Origin: an uncultured bacterium
GTDB taxonomy: Bacteria > Bacillota > Clostridia > Lachnospirales > Lachnospiraceae
Direction: 5' to 3'
Assembly: GCA_947063875.1 (NCBI GenBank)
Contig: CAMSTY010000034.1
Span: 1 to 38,826 of the forward strand
Length of the DNA: 38,826 bases
Part shown: positions 6,828 to 14,882 of the stretch, piece after piece
How the letters are laid out: the number at the start of each line of letters is the position of its first letter
Position numbering within the stretch: the stretch's first letter is position 1
The notes under the pieces: model-generated
Told to the model about the DNA's origin: nothing
Seen by the model: the letters and a program-made list of their open reading frames with translations, nothing else
Database searches by the model: none
Program-made: the position numbers and the translations under genes

Positions 6828-8240
6828 TTACTCCTTTTCTGCAGCTACTTCGCCGCGTGCAATTTTAGAAAATTTCTTATCAATATTGGTTATAGTGACT
6901 ATCATTAAAATAACAAATGTGATATATGGCGCAAACATATATGGAATCATATCTATAGGTTCCACATCCAGAAATCCGCAGACCGTTAGAGGATTGGAAT
7001 TCCATGGAACCAGAAGGCCGCTAAGGAGACATCCTACCGTCATGGCACGCGTCAAATCCCACTTATTCAAACTATTCTTTTCATAAACAGGTTTCAACAA
7101 ACTTCCTGTAAAAATAAAGGAAAAGTTTCCGGATGCTGACGTAACATTTGATATAAAGCCAAGAAGCACTGTACAAATAGTTCCCGACAGCCTGGAGTTC
7201 ATCCGTGTTGTCAACGGTTCCACCACCTTGTCAATAATTCCTGCCGTACTGAGAAGTCCAAATAATCCGAAAGCAAAGATGAACATAAATGCCGTTCCGG
7301 ACATACTTGTAATACCTCCGCGGCTAAAAATCTTTGTCAAAAACGCATCTTCCGAATTAAGAACAAATCCACTCCACATATAGGAAACCGTATCTTGAAA
7401 TGAATGCTCCTGATACAGCCAGGAGATCACAAAACCGGAAACGGCTCCCGTCAAGATAGAGGGAATAGACGGAATTTTCAATAGCAACATAAGCAAAACT
7501 GCTACAAGGGGAATCAGCGTGATAATCCCCAGATTATAACTGCTCTCAATACCAGCGATTACCTGCTGGATCGAACTGATATCTGCAGTTCCCGCATCAT
7601 ATCTGCTCCCCCAGATAAAGTATATCACCGCACAAATCAAAATAGATGGGATTGTAATCGATGCCTGATACTTAATTGCCTTAAATAAATCTACCCCGAC
7701 AGATCCTGCTGCTACATTGGTACTGTCGGAAAGCGGACTGAACGCATCTCCGAAAAAGGCGCCTGTAATAATCGGCGCTGCCACGACGGTAGGACTTATT
7801 CCCATACTTAATCCGACTCCCATTAATGCTATTCCCGCAGTGCCGCAGGTTCCAAAAGATGTCCCCGTAAACAAGGAAAATATGAGACAGATAAAGAATG
7901 CCATTGCCATAAAAAATTTAGGATTAATGGTAGAAAGACATAACTTGGTAACCATTGCTACAGTACCACTTGCGTTCCACAGGCCAACCATGCTTCCCAC
8001 ACATAATACAATCGTCATAGGCGTCAGGCATTTAGCCATAAACTGAAACATTCCTGTCTGTAATTCCTTATATGTGTATCCCAATTTCATACAAAACGGA
8101 ATGGTAATCAGCCATGATATTAAAAATAATGGCTGAGTCCTCGCCCCCAAAAATACTGCCGGAATCATAATGATTCCAAAAGAAACCAGTACAGTCAATG
8201 CTGCATATCCAAAACTTAGTGTTTGTTTTTCTTTAGACAT
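6828..8240 (-). CDS. NhaC family Na+/H+ antiporter-type transporter
   Basis: 470 residues from ATG 8240-8238, chosen over an upstream in-frame ATG because AAAGGAGAGG lies just before it and the earlier start would overlap dpaL. About 11-12 membrane segments are evident. NhaC-type motifs include TGTSFGTCGTAGIALMGVG and GAFFGDAFSPLSDSTNVAAG in the middle and GNFSFIFTG followed by CLLSGLLVPWNSNPLTVCG near the end. The family includes Na+/H+ antiporters and MleN-type malate-lactate exchangers. Lying between dpaL and the M20 gene, it more likely carries the pathway substrate or an end product in exchange for Na+/H+ than serves general pH control (inference). Confidence 0.9.
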   Translation of the reverse strand: MSKEKQTLSFGYAALTVLVSFGIIMIPAVFLGARTQPLFLISWLITIPFCMKLGYTYKELQTGMFQFMAKCLTPMTIVLCVGSMVGLWNASGTVAMVTKLCLSTINPKFFMAMAFFICLIFSLFTGTSFGTCGTAGIALMGVGLSMGISPTVVAAPIITGAFFGDAFSPLSDSTNVAAGSVGVDLFKAIKYQASITIPSILICAVIYFIWGSRYDAGTADISSIQQVIAGIESSYNLGIITLIPLVAVLLMLLLKIPSIPSILTGAVSGFVISWLYQEHSFQDTVSYMWSGFVLNSEDAFLTKIFSRGGITSMSGTAFMFIFAFGLFGLLSTAGIIDKVVEPLTTRMNSRLSGTICTVLLGFISNVTSASGNFSFIFTGSLLKPVYEKNSLNKWDLTRAMTVGCLLSGLLVPWNSNPLTVCGFLDVEPIDMIPYMFAPYITFVILMIVTITNIDKKFSKIARGEVAAEKE

Positions 8241-8268
8241 ATTATACCTCTCCTTTAGATATCGAATT

Positions 8269-9495
8269 TTAAAACGGCATTGCATCCTTCCCCTCATATA
8301 CCACCTTTTTATAATGGACAGGATCTGTGTCTCCTTCTGTGCTGAAAAGCAGTACCACTGAATTTTCATTGAGGCCTAGCATATCCTTTAATCCCCCATA
8401 CCCTTCCTTCCCTGCAATCACATTCAAAAGCCCTGTTGTTACTGCCCCGCTTTCTCCTGAAATCACCTGGCGATCTCCCGGAGCCGGTGCAGCAAGAAGT
8501 CTCATGCCGTAGGCAGAAACATAATCCGGACATGACAGATACCAGTCCGCAAAATCCCTTAAGATCGGCCATGTCACCGTGCAAGGTTCCCCGCAGTTTA
8601 ATCCAGCCATAATCGTTGGCGCAGTATTTTCTGCCGGATGGGGTTCCCCGTCATCCACCTGCGCCGAACGGTAAATACAGGCAATATTTTCCGGCTCCAC
8701 AATACTGACTATCGGGCGCATTCCTTCATAGCGGTTGGTCAGATATCCCAAGACCCCGCCTGCCATAGCGCCTACGCCTGCCTGAAGGAACACATGAGTC
8801 GGGGTTTCAAATCCGGCTTCCTTAAGCTGCGAAACAGCTTCCTCTGCCATGGTAGTGTAACCTTGAATAATATATTTAGGAATCTCCTCATATCCTTCCC
8901 AACTGGTATCCTGCACTAAAAACCATCCGTTTTTCTCTGCCATTTGAGCCGCATAACGCACCGTGTCATCATAGCCGGTTTCCATAATACGCACCTCTGC
9001 CTGTCCAACCCTGCGAATTGCCTCAGCCCGCAACTCAGACGAACCTGACGGCATGTATACATGCGCCTCGCAACCCAGCTGTCCGGCAGCCCATGCCACT
9101 CCTTTGCCATGATTGCCGTCTGTCGCCGTCACAAAAACCATGCCCTTCAGCTTCTCTTTCCATTCCGGCTTTTGCAAATCCGAAAAGCTGATTGTATTCA
9201 TATCCAGCCCAAGCTTTTTGCATACAATACATATCAGTGCATATAATCCTCCAAGCCCTTTAAATGCATTCAGGCCAAAACGCTGAGACTCATCTTTTAC
9301 AAAAATAGCTTTCACACCCAGACTCTTTGCCATTCCATCCAATCTTACTAATGGGGTTGGCTTATAAATCTCCAACGCTTTGTGGATTCTGTGAGCCCCT
9401 TTCGTTGACTCTTCTGAAAGGAACTCCGGTCCTTTCCCCAAACATTTATGTTCATTTTTAATCCCGTGAACATAGCCAATGAGATACTTCTTCAT
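8269..9495 (-). CDS. dpaL: Diaminopropionate ammonia-lyase (PLP enzyme)
   Basis: 408 residues; ATG 9495-9493 follows AGGAGCGC. A fold-type II PLP enzyme of the YgeX/DpaL family: RFGLNAFKGLGG with the Schiff-base lysine K79, TATDGNHGKGVAWAA for the PLP-phosphate/substrate loop, VQDTSWEGYEEIP, FLQAGVGAMAGGVLGY (the glycine-rich phosphate loop) and LLFSTEGDTDP at the C-terminus. The length and motifs match E. coli YgeX. The family converts 2,3-diaminopropionate to pyruvate and two ammonia through 2-aminoacrylate. It is the second gene of the operon, 40 bp behind ridA. In gut bacteria ygeX/ygeY homologues have been tied to anaerobic purine degradation, but the other genes of that cluster are not in this window. 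Confidence 0.93.
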   Translation of the reverse strand: MKKYLIGYVHGIKNEHKCLGKGPEFLSEESTKGAHRIHKALEIYKPTPLVRLDGMAKSLGVKAIFVKDESQRFGLNAFKGLGGLYALICIVCKKLGLDMNTISFSDLQKPEWKEKLKGMVFVTATDGNHGKGVAWAAGQLGCEAHVYMPSGSSELRAEAIRRVGQAEVRIMETGYDDTVRYAAQMAEKNGWFLVQDTSWEGYEEIPKYIIQGYTTMAEEAVSQLKEAGFETPTHVFLQAGVGAMAGGVLGYLTNRYEGMRPIVSIVEPENIACIYRSAQVDDGEPHPAENTAPTIMAGLNCGEPCTVTWPILRDFADWYLSCPDYVSAYGMRLLAAPAPGDRQVISGESGAVTTGLLNVIAGKEGYGGLKDMLGLNENSVVLLFSTEGDTDPVHYKKVVYEGKDAMPF

Positions 9496-9514
9496 TTTGC
9501 GCGCTCCTAATCAA

Positions 9515-9526
9515 TATGCAATATAT
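9515..9526. promoter_or_regulatory. Operator copy 1 (TATGCAATATAT) between ridA and dpaL
   Basis: An exact copy of the 12-mer found twice more at 9959-9970 and 10044-10055. It lies 20 bp before the dpaL start, in the 40-bp gap after ridA, where a bound regulator could adjust expression inside the operon. Confidence 0.55.
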
Positions 9527-9534
9527 CGGATTGG

Positions 9535-9903
9535 TCATAAAATAGCCGTCGCCTCAATTTCACACAGAACCCCTTTCGGTAAAGTTTTGACTGCCACACA
9601 GCTTCTTGCTGGTTTTGATACAAAATAACGGGCATACACTTCATTAAATGCAGCAAAATCACCCATATCAGCCAGGAAACATGTGGTTTTAAACACTTTT
9701 TCCATATTGCTGCCCGCTGCTTCCAAAATCGCTGCCACATTTTTGCAACTCTGCTCTGCCTGTAAGGCAATTCCTTCTGGTACCTCTCCACTCTGAGGAT
9801 CTACTGGTATCTGCCCGGAAGTATATACCAACTCCCCGATTGCAAATCCCTGCGAATACGGCCCGATTGCGCCTGGCGCCTTAGTTGTTTCTACTTTTGT
9901 CAT
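9535..9903 (-). CDS. ridA: RidA family 2-aminoacrylate/imine deaminase
   Basis: 122 residues, full length for the family; ATG 9903-9901 behind AAAGGAGGAA. RidA marks: APGAIGPYSQG near 10-19, VYTSGQIPVDP at 27-36, the catalytic arginine R100 in KPARSCVAV, and CEIEATAI at 114-121 with E115. Trimeric cytosolic RidA hydrolyses reactive enamine/imine intermediates such as 2-aminoacrylate, which poisons PLP enzymes. The next gene codes for a PLP lyase that passes through exactly this intermediate, so RidA here looks like a dedicated partner. It is the first gene of the operon. Confidence 0.95.
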   Translation of the reverse strand: MTKVETTKAPGAIGPYSQGFAIGELVYTSGQIPVDPQSGEVPEGIALQAEQSCKNVAAILEAAGSNMEKVFKTTCFLADMGDFAAFNEVYARYFVSKPARSCVAVKTLPKGVLCEIEATAIL

Positions 9904-9936
9904 GAAGGCGATTCCTCCTTTTCTTTTGATGTTTTA

Positions 9937-9965
9937 ACTATACCACGCTCCCGATTGATATGCAA
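9937..9965 (-). promoter_or_regulatory. Promoter of the ridA-dpaL-nhaC-ygeY operon
   Basis: On the minus strand, TTGCAT (9965-9960) and TATAGT (9942-9937) are 17 bp apart, about 34 bp before the ridA start. The -35 box lies inside operator copy 2. Confidence 0.7.
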
Positions 9966-9970
9966 TATAT
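9959..9970. promoter_or_regulatory. Operator copy 2 (TATGCAATATAT) over the operon -35 box
   Basis: Exact 12-mer. With its flanks it forms the perfect palindrome CAATATATTG (9963-9972). It covers the -35 box of the ridA operon, a position that suits repression by the divergent GntR regulator. Confidence 0.65.
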
Positions 9971-10003
9971 TGGTTGACATTTTTTAATTTTTTTCAATAA
10001 TAC

Positions 10004-10032
10004 TTGCAATTTACTGATGAAAATTGTAAAAT
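10004..10032 (+). promoter_or_regulatory. Promoter candidate for the GntR gene
   Basis: TTGCAA (10004-10009) and TAAAAT (10027-10032) are 17 bp apart. A second candidate, TTGACA 9974-9979 with AATAAT 9996-10001 (16 bp), lies upstream. Either would transcribe toward the GntR gene through operator copy 3. Confidence 0.5.
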
Positions 10033-10043
10033 ATTTATACCGG

Positions 10044-10055
10044 TATGCAATATAT
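10044..10055. promoter_or_regulatory. Operator copy 3 (TATGCAATATAT) in the GntR leader
   Basis: Exact 12-mer 33 bp before the GntR start and just downstream of its promoter candidates, well placed for autoregulation. Confidence 0.6.
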
Positions 10056-10087
10056 AACATACAAACTGCACAAGAAAGGAGTTCCTT

Positions 10088-10738
10088 ATGCCGATTCCCA
10101 AGAAAACAGAAACCCTCCTTCGCACAACGGCAAAAGAACGAGTTTATAATACACTGCGGCAATGGATTATCGACGGAACCATGCTTCCGGATGAACGATT
10201 GAATGACAAGGAACTTGCCCAATATTTTTCAGTATCGCGCACTCCTGTCCGTGAAGCGCTGCAAATGCTTATGGAGCAGAAACTGGTTACCATCATACCT
10301 TCCAGCGGAACTTATGTCGCCCCCATCGATCAGGAGGATATGGTATATGTTTATCAACTTCTAATACGCCTTCAGACAACTGCCATCGAACTGATTATTA
10401 ACAAGCTGTCCTCCGCAGAACTGGCACAGTTAGCCTCCATCAACGAGGCGTTTCTTCAGCATGCCAATCATGACTCTGCCTCGGACATGACAAAAGCTGA
10501 TTTTGATTTTCATCACTATCTTGCTCAATACAGCGGCAATCCTTACTTAATCACATTCAGCGATAATCTGATTGTAAAAGCCTGCAGAAACGAAAATCGC
10601 TTTTTTAAACAAAGCCGGAACCCACAAATCAGCTATGAACATCACCAGAAAATTATTGAGGCATTACATAACAAAGATATATCCATGGCCCAGAAAATGA
10701 TTCAGATCAACTGGGAAGTTTCTTTTTGCCAGAAATAA
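10088..10738 (+). CDS. GntR family transcriptional regulator, FCD subfamily
   Basis: 216 residues; ATG follows AAAGGAG at good spacing. The N-terminal winged helix (about 12-77) shows RVYNTLRQWIIDG, RLNDKELAQYFSVSRTPVREAL and VTIIPSSGTYVAP. The C-terminal all-helical FCD domain follows (about 85-210), with DFDFHHYLAQYSGNP carrying D and H residues typical of the metal site, and a late histidine pair in SYEHHQKIIEAL. It is divergent from the ridA operon and lies beside three copies of a 12-mer, so it is the likely local repressor, relieved by a pathway metabolite (inference). A strong hairpin terminator follows the stop. Confidence 0.93.
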   Translation: MPIPKKTETLLRTTAKERVYNTLRQWIIDGTMLPDERLNDKELAQYFSVSRTPVREALQMLMEQKLVTIIPSSGTYVAPIDQEDMVYVYQLLIRLQTTAIELIINKLSSAELAQLASINEAFLQHANHDSASDMTKADFDFHHYLAQYSGNPYLITFSDNLIVKACRNENRFFKQSRNPQISYEHHQKIIEALHNKDISMAQKMIQINWEVSFCQK

Positions 10739-10758
10739 TCCTGTTTTCCACACAGGTA

Positions 10759-10795
10759 AAAGGCTCCGATTCTCACCGTGGGAATCGGAGCCTTT
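10759..10795. terminator. Bidirectional terminator between the GntR and AEC genes
   Basis: A perfect 14-bp stem, AAAGGCTCCGATTC (10759-10772) and GAATCGGAGCCTTT (10782-10795), with a 9-nt loop, between two convergent genes. T-runs are short on both sides. Confidence 0.85.
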
Positions 10796-10809
10796 GTAGG
10801 GGATTCTAT

Positions 10810-11751
10810 TCAAAATATTCCTAATTGGCTTAGTGCAAAAATCCATAAAAAGATGGTGACCAGTGAAAACAATGATGTAAACACAACCAACTGCGCCGCT
10901 AAATCTGCATCTGAGTCCATGGCGCTTGCCAGATTAAAGGAGGTTGTGGCACACGGCGCAATAAAAATACACATCAAAGCAATAAATTCCGCGCCGCGGA
11001 AACCAAGGGCTATTGTTATCGTAATCAGAATTGCCGGGACGATCAGCAATCTGGATACGGAACCCACAACAATCGGCTTTATGTTATTCCTGACTGCGCC
11101 AAAATTAAATAATCCTCCCATAACAATCAACGCAACCGGCGTACCGCAACGGCCCAGATCCCGGAAAACATTGGCAATCACATCCGGATAATGGATATGA
11201 AGCAGCTGCGTGGCAAAGCCGGCAATCGCCGCGATTACATAAGGATTCTTAATTACGCCTCCAAAGGTTTTCTTAAAACTCAGCTTGCTGTTTTCACGGA
11301 ACATTTCCAAAAGTATTACGGAAAATACATTTTGAACCGGTACAATTACAGCAATTAACAGAGAAATTCCGCCAATATTACCTTCTCCGCACAAAGCCGT
11401 GCCAATCAATGTTCCGAAAATAACAAAATTGGTATGAAAAATCCCATGGGCCAGGGCTCCTCTCCTCTTCTTCGCCTTCTCTGTAGACATCGCCACCAAT
11501 AAAGAAAACAGCATAATGGCAACCTGGGTAATGATTGCATAAATCAGAAGCTTTGCATTGAATACCTCTTTGATATCAACCTTATAAATATTGTAATAGA
11601 CATTAACCGCTAAAAACGCACGGAAACAAACGGTATTCAATTTATTCAGCATATGTTCATCTGCCATTTTGATCTTCCGCAGATACCATCCCAGAGTTAA
11701 CATGATAAACATTGGCAGCACTGCTGTCAATGCGGTCTGAAAACTACTCAT
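10810..11751 (-). CDS. AEC family transporter (auxin-efflux-carrier type permease)
   Basis: 313 residues; ATG 11751-11749 with GAAAGGGAG upstream. It has about ten membrane segments in the two-half AEC arrangement: FQTALTAVLPMFIMLTLGWYL at the N-terminus, a cytosolic basic loop EKAKKRRGALAHG near 92-104, HTNFVIFGTLIGTALCGEG, and a second half starting NPYVIAAIAGFA. The C-terminal half carries MCIFIAPCATTSFNLASAM, a family hallmark. AEC proteins in bacteria move malate, malonate or other organic acids; the substrate cannot be read here. It is divergent from a LysR gene with a palindromic site between them, so it is probably the LysR target. Confidence 0.88.
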   Translation of the reverse strand: MSSFQTALTAVLPMFIMLTLGWYLRKIKMADEHMLNKLNTVCFRAFLAVNVYYNIYKVDIKEVFNAKLLIYAIITQVAIMLFSLLVAMSTEKAKKRRGALAHGIFHTNFVIFGTLIGTALCGEGNIGGISLLIAVIVPVQNVFSVILLEMFRENSKLSFKKTFGGVIKNPYVIAAIAGFATQLLHIHYPDVIANVFRDLGRCGTPVALIVMGGLFNFGAVRNNIKPIVVGSVSRLLIVPAILITITIALGFRGAEFIALMCIFIAPCATTSFNLASAMDSDADLAAQLVVFTSLFSLVTIFLWIFALSQLGIF

Positions 11752-11957
11752 TACTTTTCTCCCTTTCTTCTATAATTCGTTTTTAACAAAGCCGGATTCT
11801 TCCTTTATAATCAGCTGCATTTGCAATCAAACCCGTAAATACAGCCATTCGCTAATTCATTATGCGTTTCCGATAGAACCAGACAGTTCAAAGATCATAC
11901 TCCTATTTCTATATTCATTATATTTCTAACCTCGCAGCATGTAAAATATCAAAACCT

Positions 11958-11990
11958 TATAATGATATAGGTTTTTTCTATATCATTATA
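11958..11990. promoter_or_regulatory. Perfect 13-bp palindrome, likely LysR binding site
   Basis: TATAATGATATAG (11958-11970) and CTATATCATTATA (11978-11990) around a 7-bp GTTTTTT spacer. It sits in the divergent region between the AEC and LysR genes. The remaining sequence of this 358-bp gap holds their promoters and nothing else I recognise. Confidence 0.65.
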
Positions 11991-12036
11991 TTTATATTAC
12001 GCCGTTGTTCAGGAGGCTTCCTAAACCGTTTTCCGC

Positions 12037-12065
12037 TTGAATATGGCACAAAATTAACTTATAAT
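12037..12065 (+). promoter_or_regulatory. Promoter of the LysR gene
   Basis: TTGAAT (12037-12042) and TATAAT (12060-12065) with a 17-bp spacer, 44 bp before the start codon. It lies 46 bp downstream of the palindrome. Confidence 0.7.
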
Positions 12066-12109
12066 AAATTATTATTGCTTTTTATCCTAATAAGGAAGGG
12101 ACATTTCCA

Positions 12110-12982
12110 TTGAAATTAACACAATTAAAATATTTCCAGGCAATTTGTAAGTACAACAATATTACACATGCCGCCCATGAACTTCATATTTCACAGCCCA
12201 GTTTATCCCATGTCATAAAAGAACTGGAGGAAGAATTCGGAATTTCTTTATTCCAACGCCGAAGCAAGGGACTTAGCCTTACAAAAGAAGGTAAAATTCT
12301 CCTGGAAGAAACCGACAAATTGCTGGAACAAGCAAACCATCTCATTTCCCGCATGAATACCGTAACTCAAAAAAGCCAGCACATAAAATTGGGAATTTCT
12401 CCTATGCTTGCGAGTTTGATTTTTCCTGAGCTCCTTCATTCCTACCATTTAAGTTTCCCTAAGACACAGCTGGAAGTGAGCGAGCATGGAACACTGACGA
12501 ACAAGTCTAAGATTTTAGATGGTTCCCTGGATGTGGCAATCATATCCTGTGATGGTTCCCTGCCCCCGTCCTACCAATATTGCGATCTGCTCGCACTCGA
12601 TATTTGTTTTTATACTTCCGTCAGCAATCCGATTGCCGCACGCTCTTTTGTCACGCTTGAAGACTGCGCTCATGTTCCCTTAGTATTATTAACCGAAGAT
12701 ACGTTTCTTACGGACTATCTCTTTCGATATTATAAAACCCTTCATCTGACCCCTAACGTAGTCGTCCATACAAACCAGATAGCAACCATCCATCAGCTAA
12801 TACATAAAAATACCGCCTCTAGCTTTTTATTTGATCAAACCATTGCCGAAGATCATGATATTGTTAAACTTCCTGTTAAGGGCCAGTCCAGCGTCCAGGT
12901 CAAATTAATCTGGAAAGCGAATCGTCAATTATCTTCCGCAACACAAAATCTGATTCGTTTCGTCCGCAAAAAATATCCATAA
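12110..12982 (+). CDS. LysR family transcriptional regulator
   Basis: 290 residues with a TTG start at 12110-12112, preceded by AAGGAAGGG. The N-terminal winged helix-turn-helix is standard: MKLTQLKYFQAICKYNNIT, AAHELHISQPSLSHVIKELEEEFGISLFQR and LTKEGKILLEE, followed by a linker helix. Residues about 90-290 form the two-lobe substrate-binding domain (IKLGISPMLASLIFPELL). It would bind the palindrome in the upstream gap and control the AEC transporter in response to a small acid (inference). Confidence 0.92.
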   Translation: MKLTQLKYFQAICKYNNITHAAHELHISQPSLSHVIKELEEEFGISLFQRRSKGLSLTKEGKILLEETDKLLEQANHLISRMNTVTQKSQHIKLGISPMLASLIFPELLHSYHLSFPKTQLEVSEHGTLTNKSKILDGSLDVAIISCDGSLPPSYQYCDLLALDICFYTSVSNPIAARSFVTLEDCAHVPLVLLTEDTFLTDYLFRYYKTLHLTPNVVVHTNQIATIHQLIHKNTASSFLFDQTIAEDHDIVKLPVKGQSSVQVKLIWKANRQLSSATQNLIRFVRKKYP

Positions 12983-13048
12983 AGCGCCAAAAAGCCGGAT
13001 TCCTTTTCCCAGCGGTATCCGAACGAGAAAACACCTATGCCCCAAAAA

Positions 13049-13081
13049 GAGAGATGCACTGCTCTTTGCAATCCATCTCTC
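13049..13081. terminator. Weak terminator-like hairpin after the LysR gene
   Basis: GAGAGATG (13049-13056) and CATCTCTC (13074-13081), 8-bp arms and a 17-nt loop without a clear T-run, between convergent genes. Confidence 0.35.
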
Positions 13082-13156
13082 CTGTCATTTAATAACTGGT
13101 TTCCTTTTCCTACCAGATAATCTTTCTTAACCCGATTTTTCAAAAATACGGTTCTG

Positions 13157-13705
13157 CTATCCTTCCATCTGCCTTCCCAGAAACCCGGCCGCTGTCATTA
13201 CCAGCTTCAGTTCCATATCTCCAAATTTCATTTTCACATCCCGGCTCAGCAGCGCCACCGCCCCGATGGCATCTCCCTCGCAGATAATCGGCGTCACCGC
13301 CTCATAGGTGATTCCTTCCATCTCCTCCTCCGTGACAGGGATAAATGCTTTTTCATCCTTAGAGGCAATAATGGTCTCCCGCTCATTGATGGCATTCTCC
13401 AGCTGCTTGCTGATATTTTTCTGCAGCAAATCCTTCTTCGGCCCTCCGGATACAGCTATGATCTGATCCCGGTCCGTGATACAGACCATCAGGCCCGTGG
13501 ATTGGGCCATAGCCTCCGCATACTGTGTGGCAAAGGCGGTCAGTTCCACCATCGGGGAATACTTTTTAAGGATGATCTCACCTTCCCGGTCCGTGAAGAT
13601 TTCCAAGGGCGTACCCTCTCTTAAACGCAGCGTTCTTCGTATTTCTTTCGGTATTACAACACGTCCAAGGTCGTCTATTCTTCTCACAATTCCCGTAGCT
13701 TTCAT
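13157..13705 (-). CDS. spoVT: Stage V sporulation protein T
   Basis: 182 residues from ATG 13705-13703, chosen because it starts the conserved MKATGIVRRIDDLGRVVIP and follows GGAGGA; the open frame extends 29 codons upstream without support. The N-terminal AbrB swapped-hairpin DNA-binding domain covers residues 1-50 (EIRRTLRLREGTPLEIF), and a GAF-like domain covers about 60-180, ending AAGFLGRQMEG. The length and both ends match Bacillus SpoVT. SpoVT is a forespore regulator of late sporulation and germination genes. A sigma-G-like promoter upstream fits this role. Confidence 0.95.
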   Translation of the reverse strand: MKATGIVRRIDDLGRVVIPKEIRRTLRLREGTPLEIFTDREGEIILKKYSPMVELTAFATQYAEAMAQSTGLMVCITDRDQIIAVSGGPKKDLLQKNISKQLENAINERETIIASKDEKAFIPVTEEEMEGITYEAVTPIICEGDAIGAVALLSRDVKMKFGDMELKLVMTAAGFLGRQMEG

Positions 13706-13761
13706 AGAAAAATTCCTCCATTTTGCATTCTGACATTTACCTGTTGTTTTAGCTGTAAATG

Positions 13762-13791
13762 TAGTATCTGTAAAACAGAGGAATTTATACA
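13762..13791 (-). promoter_or_regulatory. Sigma-G/sigma-F-like promoter of spoVT
   Basis: On the minus strand, TGTATA (13791-13786) and GATACTA (13768-13762) are 17 bp apart, close to the Bacillus sigma-G consensus TGAATA / CATACTA. It lies about 57 bp before the start codon. Confidence 0.5.
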
Positions 13792-13822
13792 CTGAAATTT
13801 TTATGTTGAGAATGATTCTGAA

Positions 13823-14719
13823 CTACCGCTTTTTCTCTTTTCCAGCCGCCAGCAAAAAAATCGTAGACAAAATACAGAAAAAACCGGCCAGATCCATTCC
13901 GCCGAAGGCCGCACGCATCCAGATCACGGAAAATACGGTAGCCGAAACAGGCTCCACCGAGGCATAGAGGCTTCCCTTCTTCGGCCCTACGCAGCGGACT
14001 CCCTCCATATAACAGGAAAATGCCACCACCGTACCCAATATTACCACAGCTGCCATCCCTGCCAGCACCTGTCCGTCCATCTGCACCGGAATCTCCCAGG
14101 GATGAAAAATCACGCAAAGCATCACACCGCCCACCAGCATTCCCCATGCCGTTACCACGGAAGAACCATATTCTTCCAGGAGAATACCCGGCTGCACCGT
14201 ATACACCGCCAAAGCCACTGCCGACAAAAGTCCCCAGAACAATGCTTTGGGGGAAAGCGCCATGGCGCCGGGATTCCCGTGAGTCGCCAGAAAAAAAGTC
14301 CCCATCACTGCCAGAAAGATTGCCAGCAGTTCCGTCGGCTGCGGCAGCTGCTTATGCCGAAGGGACAAATACACCAGGATCAGAACCGGCCCGATATATT
14401 GCAGTACGGTTGCCGTTCCCGCATTGGAAGCGCTGATCGCCGTAAAATAGGTATACTGGCACATGCTCATCCCAAAAACGCCAAAAATAAGAATCCCCAG
14501 CCAGTCCCGTTTCCAAATGTCAAAAATTCTCCGCTTTTCTTTCAGCCAGCAGATCGCCAGCAGCAGGCCGCCGGCTGTCAGCAGCCGGACCGGCACCAGC
14601 CAGTCAGAAAGTAATCCTTTGGTCTGCATCAAAAACTGACCGCACGTTCCGGAAAACCCCCACAGCATTCCTCCCGCCAATGTCATCAGCGCTCCTCGAA
14701 CCGCCATTTTTCTATCCAT
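13823..14719 (-). CDS. EamA/DMT family transporter
   Basis: 298 residues if it starts at ATG 14719-14717, which follows GGAGGAAAAG; an upstream ATG at 14740 has only a GAGGT one base before it. It has ten membrane segments in two EamA repeats: GALMTLAGGMLWGFSGTCGQF in the first and LSPKALFWGLLSAVALAVYTV in the second, each ending in a helix such as ASNAGTATVLQYIGPVLILVY and CVGPKKGSLYASVEPVSATVF. A short basic tail follows. Members export amino acids or related metabolites; the substrate is unknown. It reads toward spoVT with about a 117-bp gap and probably has its own transcript. Confidence 0.9.
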   Translation of the reverse strand: MDRKMAVRGALMTLAGGMLWGFSGTCGQFLMQTKGLLSDWLVPVRLLTAGGLLLAICWLKEKRRIFDIWKRDWLGILIFGVFGMSMCQYTYFTAISASNAGTATVLQYIGPVLILVYLSLRHKQLPQPTELLAIFLAVMGTFFLATHGNPGAMALSPKALFWGLLSAVALAVYTVQPGILLEEYGSSVVTAWGMLVGGVMLCVIFHPWEIPVQMDGQVLAGMAAVVILGTVVAFSCYMEGVRCVGPKKGSLYASVEPVSATVFSVIWMRAAFGGMDLAGFFCILSTIFLLAAGKEKKR

Positions 14720-14882
14720 CTTTTCCTCCGCGCTGTGCATACCTCACAGCATTGCATACCCGCCTTATCCTCCATATTTTACGTATTATACTATACTCTG
14801 CAATTCTTCCGCAACCAGAAACTCCTGTCCTTTGCCAACATTATCATCCACAACAATTTCTTCGGTTTCCACAACATTCCCG

